Part shown: piece after piece, positions 8,818 through 16,856 of the stretch
Layout: every line of letters starts with the position of its first letter
How positions within the stretch are numbered: the stretch's first letter is position 1
Assembly: GCA_963707895.1 (NCBI GenBank)
Contig: CAVPRS010000002.1
Span: 434,001-498,000, forward strand
DNA from: Fodinibacter sp963707895
GTDB lineage: Bacteria; Actinomycetota; Actinomycetes; Actinomycetales; Dermatophilaceae
Direction: 5' to 3'
DNA length: 64,000 nucleotides
Notes under the pieces: model-generated
Database searches by the model: none
What the model was told of the DNA's origin: nothing
Seen by the model: only the letters and a program-made list of their open reading frames with translations
Translations under genes and position numbers: made by a program

Positions 8818-10446
8818 TCAGCCCATGTGGGGGTAGCCGTGGCTGGTCGGCGGCACGAAGTTCTCCTTGATCGAGCGCACCGAGGTCCACCGCATCAGGT
8901 TGGCGGCCGAGCCGGCCTTGTCGTTGGTGCCCGAGGCGCGCCCGCCACCGAACGGCTGCTGGCCCACGACGGCACCGGTCGGCTTGTCGTTGACGTAGAA
9001 GTTGCCCGCGGCGAACCGCAGCCGCTGCGTCGCGTCGGCGATGACGGCGCGGTCCTGGGCGATGATCGCGCCGGTGAGCGCGTACGGAGCGAACGACTCC
9101 AGCTGGTCGAGCACCTTCGAGTACTGCCGGTCGGGGTAGACGTGGACCGCGAGGATCGGGCCGAAGTACTCGGTGCTGAACATCTCGTCGGTCGGGTCGC
9201 TGCTCTCGACGACGGTCGGGCGGACGAAGTAGCCGACCGAGTCGTCGTAGGTGCCGCCGGCCACGACGTCGAGGTGGCTGGTCGCGTGCGCCCGGTCGAT
9301 GGCGGCCTTGTGCTTCGCGAACGCACGCTCGTCGATGACGGCGCCCATGAAGTTGGACAGGTCGGTGACGTCGCCCATCGCCAGCCCGTTGGTGAGGTCG
9401 GCCAGGTCGTTCTTGATGGCGCGCCACACCGACCGCGGCACGTAGGCACGCGAGGCGGCGGAGCACTTCTGGCCCTGGTACTCGAACGCCCCACGCAGCA
9501 TCGCGGTGCGCAGCACGTCGGGGTCGGCGCTCGGGTGGGCGAGGATGAAGTCCTTGCCTCCGGTCTCGCCGACGATCCGCGGGTAGTGCCGGTAGGACGT
9601 GAGGTTCTCGCCGATCGTGCGCCACAGACCCTGGAACACCGCGGTCGAGCCGGTGAAGTGCAGCCCGGCGAACTCCGGGTGGCTGAGCGCCACGTCGGAG
9701 ACCTCGCGCCCGTGCCCGGTGACCAGGTTGATGACGCCGGGCGGCATCCCGGCCTCCTCGAGCAGCTCCATGGTCAGCTGCGCGGCGAGCTGCTGCGAGT
9801 GCGACGGCTTCCACACCACGGTGTTGCCCATGAGCGCGGGCGCGGTCGGCAGGTTGCCGGCGATCGCGGTGAAGTTGAACGGCGTCACGGCGTAGACGAA
9901 GCCCTCGAGCGAGCGGTAGTCGCTGCGGTTCCACAGGCCGCGGGAGTTGGCCGGCGGCTGCTCCTCCATGATCTGGCGGGCGAAGTGCACGTTGAAGCGC
10001 CAGAAGTCGATGAGCTCGCACGCGGCGTCGATCTCGGCCTGGTAGGCCGTCTTGCTCTGGCCCAGCATCGTCGCGGCGTTGATCCGCGCCCGCCAGGGGC
10101 CGGCCAGCAGGTCGGCGGCCTTGAGCAGGATCGCCGCGCGGTCGTCGAAGGAGAGGTCGCGCCAGGCGGGGGCGGCGGCCATGGCGGCGTCGACGGCTGC
10201 ACCGGCATCCGCCTTGGTGGCACCGCGCGTCACGCCGAGCACCTTGCGGTGGGCGTGCGGTTGCCGGACCTCGATCCGCGCCCCCTTGCCCATGACTCGG
10301 GTCCCGCCGATGGTGTGCGGCAGCTCGTGACGCGTCGCGGCGAGCTCGACGAGGGCCACCTCGATCGAGGCCCGCTCGGGGCTCCCGGGGGCGTAGTCGA
10401 GGACGGTCTCGTTGGTGGGAGTGGGGACGTGGGTCACAGCGTCCAT
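8818..10446 (-). CDS. pruA: L-glutamate gamma-semialdehyde (P5C) dehydrogenase
   Basis: An NAD-dependent aldehyde dehydrogenase that oxidises L-glutamate 5-semialdehyde to glutamate, the second step of proline catabolism. The 542-residue length from ATG 10446 matches the monofunctional PruA family. Diagnostic parts are the N-terminal MGKGARIEVRQPHAHRKVLG, the NAD-binding VTPFNFTAIAGNLP and GSTAVFQGLW, the catalytic cysteine in GQKCSAASRAYVP, and QQPFGGGRASGTNDKAG near the C-terminus. No proline dehydrogenase (putB) is adjacent, so the first step must be encoded elsewhere. The frame is intact. Confidence 0.93.
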   Translation of the reverse strand: MDAVTHVPTPTNETVLDYAPGSPERASIEVALVELAATRHELPHTIGGTRVMGKGARIEVRQPHAHRKVLGVTRGATKADAGAAVDAAMAAAPAWRDLSFDDRAAILLKAADLLAGPWRARINAATMLGQSKTAYQAEIDAACELIDFWRFNVHFARQIMEEQPPANSRGLWNRSDYRSLEGFVYAVTPFNFTAIAGNLPTAPALMGNTVVWKPSHSQQLAAQLTMELLEEAGMPPGVINLVTGHGREVSDVALSHPEFAGLHFTGSTAVFQGLWRTIGENLTSYRHYPRIVGETGGKDFILAHPSADPDVLRTAMLRGAFEYQGQKCSAASRAYVPRSVWRAIKNDLADLTNGLAMGDVTDLSNFMGAVIDERAFAKHKAAIDRAHATSHLDVVAGGTYDDSVGYFVRPTVVESSDPTDEMFSTEYFGPILAVHVYPDRQYSKVLDQLESFAPYALTGAIIAQDRAVIADATQRLRFAAGNFYVNDKPTGAVVGQQPFGGGRASGTNDKAGSAANLMRWTSVRSIKENFVPPTSHGYPHMG

Positions 10447-10551
10447 GCGGTGGGCTCCTCGTTTCGGGTCGCGACGTCGGATCAACCCCCACTCTCGCGC
10501 CCCGGCTTCACGGGATGCAAGCCGGCCGCGGGTCGCCCCTGGTGTGGGGGG

Positions 10552-10983
10552 TCAGGGCCGGTCGACCAGGCTGCGCACGTCGGCGAGCTCGGTGACGTCG
10601 TACCAGAGCAGGTCGGTGGGCTCGGTCATCCCGGGCTCCTCGTCGACGTGGAACGACACGATGCGGCGCCGCTCGACGGGGGCGGACACCTCGACCCGCG
10701 AGGGGACGTCGGGCGCGGTCGGGTGCACCACGACCGCGGCGTCGACGTCGGCCGCCGCGACGACCCGGCGGCGCGGCGGGGTGCCCGCGATGCCGATGGC
10801 CTCGTGCGCGGCCGCCGCCCAGGCGGTGTGCTCGAGCTCCTCCTCGTCGGTCACCAGGCCGGGCTTCCCGAGGGCCGGGGTCACCGCGTGGGCGGGCCGG
10901 GGGGCCGGCCCGATCGCCCGGCCCTCGGCCAGCGCGGTGAGGTCGGCAGCGGTGAGCGGGAGGTAGACCCGGGTCAGCGGCAC
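10552..10983 (-). CDS. DUF6912-like conserved actinobacterial protein
   Basis: A 143-residue cytosolic protein starting at a GTG (VPLTRVYLPLTAADLTALAEGRAIG). It continues with HAVTPALGKPGLVTDEEELEHTAWAAAA, an arginine-rich strand (PPRRRVVAAADVDAAVV) and a terminal acidic VTELADVRSLVD. The R-V-Y-L/V-P opening and the TDEEELE helix resemble the DUF6912 family of Actinobacteria, of unknown function. It sits 20 bases downstream of the acyltransferase gene on the same strand. Confidence 0.6.
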   Translation of the reverse strand: MPLTRVYLPLTAADLTALAEGRAIGPAPRPAHAVTPALGKPGLVTDEEELEHTAWAAAAHEAIGIAGTPPRRRVVAAADVDAAVVVHPTAPDVPSRVEVSAPVERRRIVSFHVDEEPGMTEPTDLLWYDVTELADVRSLVDRP

Positions 10984-11003
10984 AGCGGCTCCGTTCAGTG
11001 TCG

Positions 11004-12434
11004 TCAGCGGGCCCCGACGCGCGGGGCCTCGAGCAGCTCGTGGAGGGCGTCGACGACACCGCGGCCGAGCACGTCGGCGTCGGGCATGGCGTCGCGGTCG
11101 GCGTAGAGCCCGTAGTAGACCCCGCCGTCGTAGGAGGTCAGCCCGATCGACAGGGCCTGCTCGCGGCCCAGCGGGGTGACCGGGTAGGTCGAGACCATCC
11201 GCGCGCCGGCGGCGTACAGCGGCGTCTGCGGGCCGGGAACGTTGGTGATGACGACGTTGTAGAGGCGACGCGAGACCATGCCGCCGAGCCGGGCGCCCAG
11301 GGCGTGCATGGTGGGAGGCGCGAACCCACCCAGGCCGGAGAGCGTGTCGGCCGACACCGCCCGCCGCGAGCCGCCCTCCATCTGCTGGCGCATCGAGAAG
11401 GCGATCTGGTGCAGGCGCATCGACGGCCCGGGCTCCCCCACGGGCAGGTCGACGAAGCAGGCCGTGACCTGGGCACCGGTGGGGGCGTCGTCGCCGGCGT
11501 GCACCGAGACCGGCACCATGGCCCGGATCGTGGTCCCCGGGTAGACCGACTCGCCGCGCGTGAGCAGCCACGACCGGAAGGCGCCGGCGATCGTCGCGAG
11601 GATGACGTCGTTGACCGTCACCTCCTCGGCGAACGAGCCGGTGCCCAGCCGCGAGCGCACCTTGCGGTAGTCCTCGAGGTCGGTGCCGATCATGACGTAG
11701 CGACGGGCTCGGCCCACCGTGGCGTTGAGCGGTGACTCGGGGGCGGGTCGGGCCGAGACGCGGGCGAGGGTCGAGATGACGTCGCCGGCCACGGAGGCCA
11801 CCTTGCCGACGGCGCGCGTGACGTCGGAGACGCCGTGCTGCACCGTCTCGACGACCTGGCTCGGCGTGCGCGCGGCCTCGCTCAGCGCCGAGACGACGAG
11901 CTCCAGGCCGCTGGGCTCGGGTCGGGCCCGCCACGTGGTGAGCACGCCCTCGCTCGCCGTGGGGTTGCCGTCGACGAGGACGTTTCCGATGTCGACCGCG
12001 CTGATGCCGTCGACCAGGCTGTGGTGCGTCTTGGTGATGATCGCGAAGCGGTCCTCGGCCAGGCCCTCGACGAGGTAGACCTCCCACATCGGGCGGCTGC
12101 GGTCGAGCGGGCGGGGCTGGATGCGGGCGACGAGCTCCTCGAGCTGCTCGTCGGAGCCCGGTCGCGGGAGGGCACTGCGGCGCACGTGGTAGCTCATGTC
12201 GAAGTTCGTGTCGTCGACCCACACCGGGTTGGCCAGGGCGCCGGGCACCGTCTTGATCCGCTGCCGGTAGCGCGGCACGTGCGCGATGCGCTGGCTGATC
12301 AGGGTGACCAGGCTCTCGTAGTCGAACCCGCCGATCGGAGCGTCGAAGACCATCACCGAGCCCACGTGCATCGGCGTCGCCGCGTCCTCGAGGTGCAAGA
12401 ACGAGGTGTCGAGGGAGCTGAGCCGGTCTGCCAC
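11004..12434 (-). CDS. Wax ester synthase / diacylglycerol O-acyltransferase (WS/DGAT)
   Basis: A 476-residue bifunctional acyltransferase of the bacterial WS/DGAT family. These enzymes make triacylglycerols and wax esters from acyl-CoA at the membrane-cytosol boundary. The catalytic HHxxxDG motif is present as THHSLVDGISAVDIG. Other family blocks are LSSLDTSFLHLEDAATPMHVG at the N-terminus, RPLDRSRPMWEVYLVEGL, and NVVITNVPGPQTPLYAAGARM near the C-terminus. The GTG start gives the standard N-terminus. It is followed on the same strand by the DUF6912-like gene. Confidence 0.9.
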   Translation of the reverse strand: MADRLSSLDTSFLHLEDAATPMHVGSVMVFDAPIGGFDYESLVTLISQRIAHVPRYRQRIKTVPGALANPVWVDDTNFDMSYHVRRSALPRPGSDEQLEELVARIQPRPLDRSRPMWEVYLVEGLAEDRFAIITKTHHSLVDGISAVDIGNVLVDGNPTASEGVLTTWRARPEPSGLELVVSALSEAARTPSQVVETVQHGVSDVTRAVGKVASVAGDVISTLARVSARPAPESPLNATVGRARRYVMIGTDLEDYRKVRSRLGTGSFAEEVTVNDVILATIAGAFRSWLLTRGESVYPGTTIRAMVPVSVHAGDDAPTGAQVTACFVDLPVGEPGPSMRLHQIAFSMRQQMEGGSRRAVSADTLSGLGGFAPPTMHALGARLGGMVSRRLYNVVITNVPGPQTPLYAAGARMVSTYPVTPLGREQALSIGLTSYDGGVYYGLYADRDAMPDADVLGRGVVDALHELLEAPRVGAR

Positions 12435-12446
12435 GGCCCCATCGTG

Positions 12447-13835
12447 TCAGACCGTGGGTCGGGTCAGAGGCACGGTGTGACCGGGCCGTCGCCTCGCCTC
12501 GCCGCGCTCCCGACGACCCGCGCGGGATGCCGTGCGCCGGCGCGCGCTTCCGGCCGCGGCCGCGCGGGGGTCGAGGACCGCGGCGAGCTCACCCACGGCC
12601 ACGGTGAGCTCGGCGCGTGGGGCGACCTCGACGAGCGAGCGGCCGGCGAGCAGGGCGGCGTCGCACTCGTCGGGGGCCCACGGGAGGAAGCGCACGGCAT
12701 CCATGCCGGCGAAGCGCCCGAGGACGTCGGCGATGGCGCGTTCGGGTCGTCGCCCGGCGACCGATGCGCGCACCTTGGTGACCACGACGGTGGGCGCGGG
12801 CGACGGAAGCACGGCGACGTCCTGAACCGCCCGGACCAGCCGCTGGAGCCCGACCGGGTCGGCCGCGCCGACGGCGACGAGCTGGTCGGCCGCCTCGAGG
12901 GCCGTGAGGGTGGCGGCGTTGCGGCGAGGCGCGGCGGTGTCGTAGCTGAGCTCCTCGTCGTCCTCGACCGCGAAGCCGACGTCGACCACGACGTGCTCGA
13001 CGACGCCACGGGCCAGGCGCAGCACGTCGTCGACCGCCGCGGCCCGCAGCTCGGGCCAGCGGTCGGCCCTGGGCAGGCCGGTGAGCACCCGCAGCCCGGG
13101 CACGACCTCGGGGGCGAGCCGGGCCAGACCGGGCACGTCGAGCGTGCCCTGCTCGGAGGCTCGGGCCGCCGCCGCGACACCGGGAGCCTCGTCGACCAGG
13201 CCCAGCACCTGGGCCACGCTGGCTCCCCAGGTGTCGAGGTCGACGAGCAGGGTGCGCACGCCGGCCGCTGCGAGCTGGGCGGCGAGGGTGACGGCGACCG
13301 TCGTACGGCCCGGGGCGCCGGTGGGTCCCCACACCACGGTGACGGGGGTCTTCGGCGGTGGGCCGACGCCGTCCGCGTCGGGGGTTGGGGTGCTGGTGAG
13401 GTCGCCCGCCGGACCGGGCGCGTCGGCATCCCACGGCGCTCGGCCCCAGGGGGACGGGTGGCCGGCGGGCGCGCCGGACGTGGTGGCCGCGGCGAGGGCC
13501 ACCAGCGCGCTCGACACGTGCGGCGCCGGGTCGGACGGACGCAGGATCGTGGCGACACCCAGCTGGCGCAGCCGTCGCTCGCCCTCGTCGTCGTCGGGGG
13601 CGACCAGGCCCGCGACCCGCAGGCCGTGCCCGGCGAGGTGGCGCAGGGCATCGCGGTCGAGACCCCGCAGGTCGGGCGACACGACGGCCACCCGCGCGAC
13701 TCCTGCCGCGCCGGCCGACAGCAGCTCGGCGACGTCGGCGCAGCGCCGCACCAGGGTGAGGTCGGGTGCCGCCTCGAGCACCTGGACGAACTCGGCCTCG
13801 AGGCGGTGGGTGACCGCGGTGAGGACGCTCGTCAC
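12447..13835 (-). CDS. CpaE/TadZ-like MinD-family protein with degenerate P-loop
   Basis: A 462-residue protein with an N-terminal receiver-like region (RVAVVSPDLRGLDRDALRHL), a Pro/Gly linker at about residues 120-165, a MinD/ParA-like domain, and a basic C-terminal tail. The nucleotide loop reads GPTGAPGRTT at residues 170-179. Compared with KGGVGKTT in the second CpaE at 40665-41844, both the signature lysine and the P-loop lysine are replaced (T and R). The downstream DLDTWGASVAQVLG and VVVDVGFA retain the Walker A' and B shapes. The GTG start overlaps the SAF gene stop by four bases. A role in a secretion/pilus-like assembly or in polar positioning is likely, but not as a normal ATPase. 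Confidence 0.72.
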   Translation of the reverse strand: MTSVLTAVTHRLEAEFVQVLEAAPDLTLVRRCADVAELLSAGAAGVARVAVVSPDLRGLDRDALRHLAGHGLRVAGLVAPDDDEGERRLRQLGVATILRPSDPAPHVSSALVALAAATTSGAPAGHPSPWGRAPWDADAPGPAGDLTSTPTPDADGVGPPPKTPVTVVWGPTGAPGRTTVAVTLAAQLAAAGVRTLLVDLDTWGASVAQVLGLVDEAPGVAAAARASEQGTLDVPGLARLAPEVVPGLRVLTGLPRADRWPELRAAAVDDVLRLARGVVEHVVVDVGFAVEDDEELSYDTAAPRRNAATLTALEAADQLVAVGAADPVGLQRLVRAVQDVAVLPSPAPTVVVTKVRASVAGRRPERAIADVLGRFAGMDAVRFLPWAPDECDAALLAGRSLVEVAPRAELTVAVGELAAVLDPRAAAAGSARRRTASRAGRRERGEARRRPGHTVPLTRPTV

Positions 13836-14503
13836 GGCGCGGCCGCCGACGCACCGCCGGGCACCGGCACCAGGGTGATGCGGGAGCCGAGGTCGACGTC
13901 GGCGACGACGTCACGCACGGCCTGCCGCGGCACCATGACGTGCACGGCCCTGGTCTCGGCGGAGGTGCCGAGCACGCCGTCCTCTCCCGCGACGCGCGCC
14001 ACCGACACCGACTCGAGCACTCGCTCGGGCCCGGCGTAGGTGGGCAGCCCGACCGTGCTGGCCTCCTTCGGCCGGTTCACGTAGACGTCGACGACCGACC
14101 CCGCCGTGAGCGCCGAGGCCGACGTGGCGTCGACGAGCAGGGCCACCTGCTGCACGTCGACGGCGGCGCCCGAGCCGACCCCCGAGGCCGGGATGAGCTC
14201 GCCCGGGCGCAGCGCCCGCAGCGACCAGGTGTCGGCCGTGAGCGGCCGGTCCGCGGGCAGGTAGCCGGCCGCTCCGTCGCCGAGCAGGACGTCGACCCGG
14301 ACGACGTCGGCGTCGGTGAGACGCTGACCGGGCACGACGTCACCCCTGGCCGCGTAGACCGGCACCCGGTCGTCGGCGCGCGCGACGACGACCGAGCCGA
14401 GCACGGTGGACACGAGTACGAGGAGAACGCCGACGAGCAGCCGGGAGTCGCGCCACGACGGGGAGCGCAGCCGTGACGCGGTCGGGGTGGGCAGGTCACT
14501 CAT
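13832..14503 (-). CDS. SAF-domain membrane-anchored protein (CpaB/RcpC-like)
   Basis: A 223-residue protein with a short cytosolic N-terminus and one membrane helix (LLVGVLLVLVSTVLGSVVVA). An extracytoplasmic SAF/CpaB-type domain follows (PVYAARGDVVPGQRLTDADVVRVDVL, then RALRPGELIPASG). ATG 14503 is chosen because the next upstream codons are not hydrophobic-leader-like and the start lies just before the transmembrane helix. It is translationally coupled to the CpaE-like gene. CpaB proteins stabilise the outer part of Tad machines; this copy sits far from the main tad operon. Confidence 0.72.
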   Translation of the reverse strand: MSDLPTPTASRLRSPSWRDSRLLVGVLLVLVSTVLGSVVVARADDRVPVYAARGDVVPGQRLTDADVVRVDVLLGDGAAGYLPADRPLTADTWSLRALRPGELIPASGVGSGAAVDVQQVALLVDATSASALTAGSVVDVYVNRPKEASTVGLPTYAGPERVLESVSVARVAGEDGVLGTSAETRAVHVMVPRQAVRDVVADVDLGSRITLVPVPGGASAAAP

Positions 14504-14509
14504 GGCGCT

Positions 14510-14528
14510 CGATCGTCGTCGACGATCG
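14510..14528. promoter_or_regulatory. 8-3-8 palindrome upstream of the SAF gene
   Basis: CGATCGTC at 14510-14517 and GACGATCG at 14521-14528 form a perfect inverted repeat seven bases upstream of the SAF gene's ATG. It may be an operator or a hairpin that covers the ribosome-binding region. No regulator can be assigned. Confidence 0.35.
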
Positions 14529-14605
14529 CCGACTTCGCCACCGGAGCGGCTCTGCCTGTGGACAACCCCCGCGAAGGGGTCTCCTGTGGATGGCACACTG
14601 ACGAC

Positions 14606-14851
14606 GTGGCCCGCCGCTTCATCCCCCTGACCGAGGTGTCCGAGATCCTCGACGTCTCAGCGGCCCAGGCCTACGCACTCGTGCGCAGCGGCGACCTGCC
14701 GGCGATCAAGGTGGGTGGGCGTGGCCAGTGGCGCGTCGAGACCGTCGAGCTCGAGGCCTACATCCAGCGCATGTACGCCGAGACGCGCGACCTCGTCACG
14801 ACCCGGTCCGAGGGTCAGGCCGACGACGAGGGTTCCGCCCCGAACGCCTGA
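14606..14851 (+). CDS. Excisionase/BldC-type helix-turn-helix protein
   Basis: An 81-residue DNA-binding protein with a single MerR-like winged HTH. The helix pair FIPLTEVSEILDVSAAQAYALVRSG is followed by the wing DLPAIKVGGRGQWRVETVELEAYIQR. The domain matches the HTH_17 (excisionase) group that includes BldC. No recombinase is nearby, so a transcription-factor role is favoured over a phage Xis role. The GTG at 14606 gives a start just before the HTH; the longer in-frame option from 14558 adds unrelated residues. Its neighbour LysM gene has 10-bp direct repeats at its start that could be its target. Confidence 0.8.
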   Translation: MARRFIPLTEVSEILDVSAAQAYALVRSGDLPAIKVGGRGQWRVETVELEAYIQRMYAETRDLVTTRSEGQADDEGSAPNA

Positions 14852-14884
14852 CGGCAACCGTGCGCACGCCCCGGGCGCACGCTG

Positions 14885-15433
14885 TCAGCGCCGCGACTCG
14901 ACGGCCACGAGCGCGACGAACGGCACGGTGGCCACGGCCCTGACGTTCTCACGGCGGCGCGGCACCCCTTCGTCGTGCTCGGCGAGGTCGAGGTGGTCGG
15001 CGCCCACCGCGTCGATCGTCCCGAGCAGGGGTGGCCCGCCTCCGACGAGCGACACGGCCACGGTGGCGCGGTCCCGCGACAGGGCCCGCAGGGCGTAGCC
15101 GAGGCCGAACCGGCGGGCCGTGCGCGACGAGGTCGACTGCGGCCCCAACGCCCGCAGGGTGAGCACTGCACTGGTTGCCACCAGCAGCTCGCGCCCGTCG
15201 GCGGTGCGGGTGAGCAGCCAGTCGTCGCCGAGGTCGTGCAGGTGACCGTCGACCTGCCGCCCGCCGACCAGGCCGAGCCGCACGGGCGCACCGACGGTGG
15301 CCCCGAGCCGGCCGGGCAGGGTCACGAGGGCGCGTTCACGGCGCGTGCGCTCGGCCACCTCGTCGTCGCGCTCGCGCCGCTCCTCGGCGGCCAGCTGCCC
15401 CTCGAGGTCAGCGAAGAGCCCCTCCCACCTCAT
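14885..15433 (-). CDS. Conserved actinobacterial protein with Sm-like beta segments
   Basis: A 182-residue cytosolic protein. A charged helix (WEGLFADLEGQLAAEERRERDDEVAERTRRE) precedes two similar beta-rich parts. The first reads APVRLGLVGGRQVDGHLHDLGDDWLLL-like and the second ATVAVSLVGGGPPLLGTIDAVGADHLDL. Each has the strand-turn-G-x-hydrophobic-D pattern of an LSm/SH3-like barrel. ATG 15433 is preferred to GTG 15439 because it begins the conserved M-R-W-E motif. The protein family is common beside the LysM/secA block in Actinobacteria, as far as I recall; its function is unknown. Confidence 0.55.
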   Translation of the reverse strand: MRWEGLFADLEGQLAAEERRERDDEVAERTRRERALVTLPGRLGATVGAPVRLGLVGGRQVDGHLHDLGDDWLLTRTADGRELLVATSAVLTLRALGPQSTSSRTARRFGLGYALRALSRDRATVAVSLVGGGPPLLGTIDAVGADHLDLAEHDEGVPRRRENVRAVATVPFVALVAVESRR

Positions 15434-15487
15434 GTCCACAGCCTAGGTCGCCCGGGTTGTGGGTGTCGGTGGGAGCGTTTACGGTCT

Positions 15488-15530
15488 TTTGCATGCAAAC
15501 ATCATCAAACGGCATCAAACATCTTTCAAC
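15488..15530. promoter_or_regulatory. Palindrome plus four 10-bp direct repeats at LysM gene start
   Basis: TTTGCATGCAAA at 15488-15499 is a perfect palindrome containing the ATG of the LysM gene. Starting at 15491, four consecutive 10-base units end in CAAAC, CAAAC, CAAAC and CAAC (15491-15530; units 2 and 3 share CATCAAAC). The period of ten bases equals one helical turn and is not a multiple of three, so it does not come from a repeated peptide. This is the arrangement expected for head-to-tail binding by small MerR/BldC-type HTH proteins. Confidence 0.6.
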
Positions 15531-16317
15531 CGCGCTCAGAGGGGCTCTGGCGTTGGCGGCCGCAGCGCTGCTGGCGGCGTGGCTCTGGTCCGTCCTGGCC
15601 GCTGCCGGCCACGCGTCCGCGGGCGGTGTGCCGCTGCGACCCGACGAGGCCCTGGCCGCAGTGGTGGCCACAGCCGCCCTGGCGGGCACGACCTGGCTGG
15701 CGCTCGGCATCCTGCTCGAGCTCGGGTCGCTCGTGCCGGGGGTCGTGGGCCGGGCCGCCGCTCGGGTCGCCGACGTCGTCACGCCCGGCTTGGTACGGCG
15801 GGCGGCCGGGGCCCTGCTCGGCGTCGGCCTCGTGGCCGGCCTCGCTCCCGGTGCGGCCGTCGCGGCTCCGGCCACCACGGTGGCCGCCGGCTCCGCGCTG
15901 CCCGACCCCGGGTTCGCCCCGGCGCCCGCCGCCACCGCCCCGCTGCCCGATCCGGGCTGGATGCCGGCGCAGGGCGCCACCCAGGAGGCCGGTCCGGACC
16001 TACCCCACGCGAACGCGGCGCTCGGCGCAGGCTGGGTGCCGAGCCCGCCGGTCGTGCGGGCGCAACCCGACCTGCGCGTGCTCAGCCCCGCCCCGCGTCC
16101 CGGCCTCGACCACGAACGGCCCGCCCAGGTGGTCGTGCACCGGGGCGACTCCTTGTGGGCCATCGCGGCCCGGCACCTCGGACGCGATGCGTCCGACGCG
16201 GAGATCGCACGAGCCTGGCCGGCGTGGTACGAGGCCAACCGGCAGGTGATCGGCGACGACCCCGACGTGCTGCGTCCGGGTCAGGTGCTGCGTCCGCCCG
16301 AGGAGGCACGGTCGTGA
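15493..16317 (+). CDS. LysM-domain membrane/secreted protein
   Basis: A 274-residue envelope protein from ATG 15493. Two or three hydrophobic segments lie in the first 130 residues (ALALAAAALLAAWLWSVLAAAG; AVVATAALAGTTWLALGILLEL; AGALLGVGLVAGLAPGAAVAAP). A Pro/Ala-rich linker follows with repeated LPDPG motifs (ALPDPGFAP, PLPDPGWMP). The C-terminal LysM module (VVVHRGDSLWAIAARHLGRDAS ... PDVLRPGQVLRPP) should bind peptidoglycan. A longer reading from 15457 is open but lacks a good leader. The stop overlaps the GTG of the Rv3235-family gene, so the two are coupled. Confidence 0.82.
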   Translation: MQTSSNGIKHLSTALRGALALAAAALLAAWLWSVLAAAGHASAGGVPLRPDEALAAVVATAALAGTTWLALGILLELGSLVPGVVGRAAARVADVVTPGLVRRAAGALLGVGLVAGLAPGAAVAAPATTVAAGSALPDPGFAPAPAATAPLPDPGWMPAQGATQEAGPDLPHANAALGAGWVPSPPVVRAQPDLRVLSPAPRPGLDHERPAQVVVHRGDSLWAIAARHLGRDASDAEIARAWPAWYEANRQVIGDDPDVLRPGQVLRPPEEARS

Positions 16318-16856
16318 GTGTCAGCGCCCTGCACGTCGCTCCGCCGGTGCGCCCGCTGCCGCCGCCGATCTCGCTCGACGAGGCCCTGCGCCGCTCCCGC
16401 CTCGCGATCGAGGCGCGCGAGGGTCGCAACGGCTACGTGCAGGGCACCTTGGCCGTCGACTTCGCCGCGGCCTCCGACGAGCAGTTCTTCGGCCCACAGC
16501 GCACCCTGCGCGCGGAGCTGCCCGACCCCACCGCCTGGGCCGCGCGCATCACCCTGGCGATCCTCGAGGTCATGACCGGTGTCCGTCCGGCGCCCCAGGT
16601 GCTGCGCTGGACCAGCCCGGAGGTCTACGCGGTGGTCGCCCGGCGCAGCGCGCTGGTGGCCCGGCGCGTCGCCGAGGGCCACGCTCCGCGCGCCCGCCCC
16701 CGCCTGCGGGTGCTGCGGGTTCGGGTGTGCGAGCCGTCCGACGGCGTCGCCGAGGCTGCGGTCGTCGTCAGCGACGGGCCGAGGGTTCGTGCGGTTGCCG
16801 TGCGGCTGGTCGGCCAGGACGGCAAGTGGCGGGTCAGCGCTCTGCAGGTGGGATGA
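16314..16856 (+). CDS. Rv3235-family protein
   Basis: A 180-residue protein of the Rv3235 family of Actinobacteria. It has a proline-rich N-terminus (VAPPVRPLPPP), a central FGPQRTLRAELPDPTAWAARITLAILEVMTGVRPAPQVLRWTS-type region broken by family-typical P-T and R-P-x-Q-L-x-R-W motifs, and a C-terminal beta segment ending GKWRVSALQVG. The GTG at 16314 overlaps the upstream TGA. In M. tuberculosis the homologue lies near secA, as here. The function is unknown but it always follows or precedes envelope genes. Its 3' end overlaps the convergent MFS gene by 23 bases. Confidence 0.78.
   Translation: MSVSALHVAPPVRPLPPPISLDEALRRSRLAIEAREGRNGYVQGTLAVDFAAASDEQFFGPQRTLRAELPDPTAWAARITLAILEVMTGVRPAPQVLRWTSPEVYAVVARRSALVARRVAEGHAPRARPRLRVLRVRVCEPSDGVAEAAVVVSDGPRVRAVAVRLVGQDGKWRVSALQVG

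Noticed and set aside
14557..14565. TGTGGACAA, a perfect TTGTCCACA DnaA box in inverse, with further TGTGGA words at 14585 and near 29750
   Set aside because: Isolated boxes without a cluster, A/T-rich unwinding element or dnaA/dnaN/parAB genes; not an origin of replication.
14606..14851. Excisionase-like HTH as evidence for a prophage or integrative element
   Set aside because: No integrase, attachment repeat or phage gene nearby; the gene sits in a conserved actinobacterial neighbourhood.
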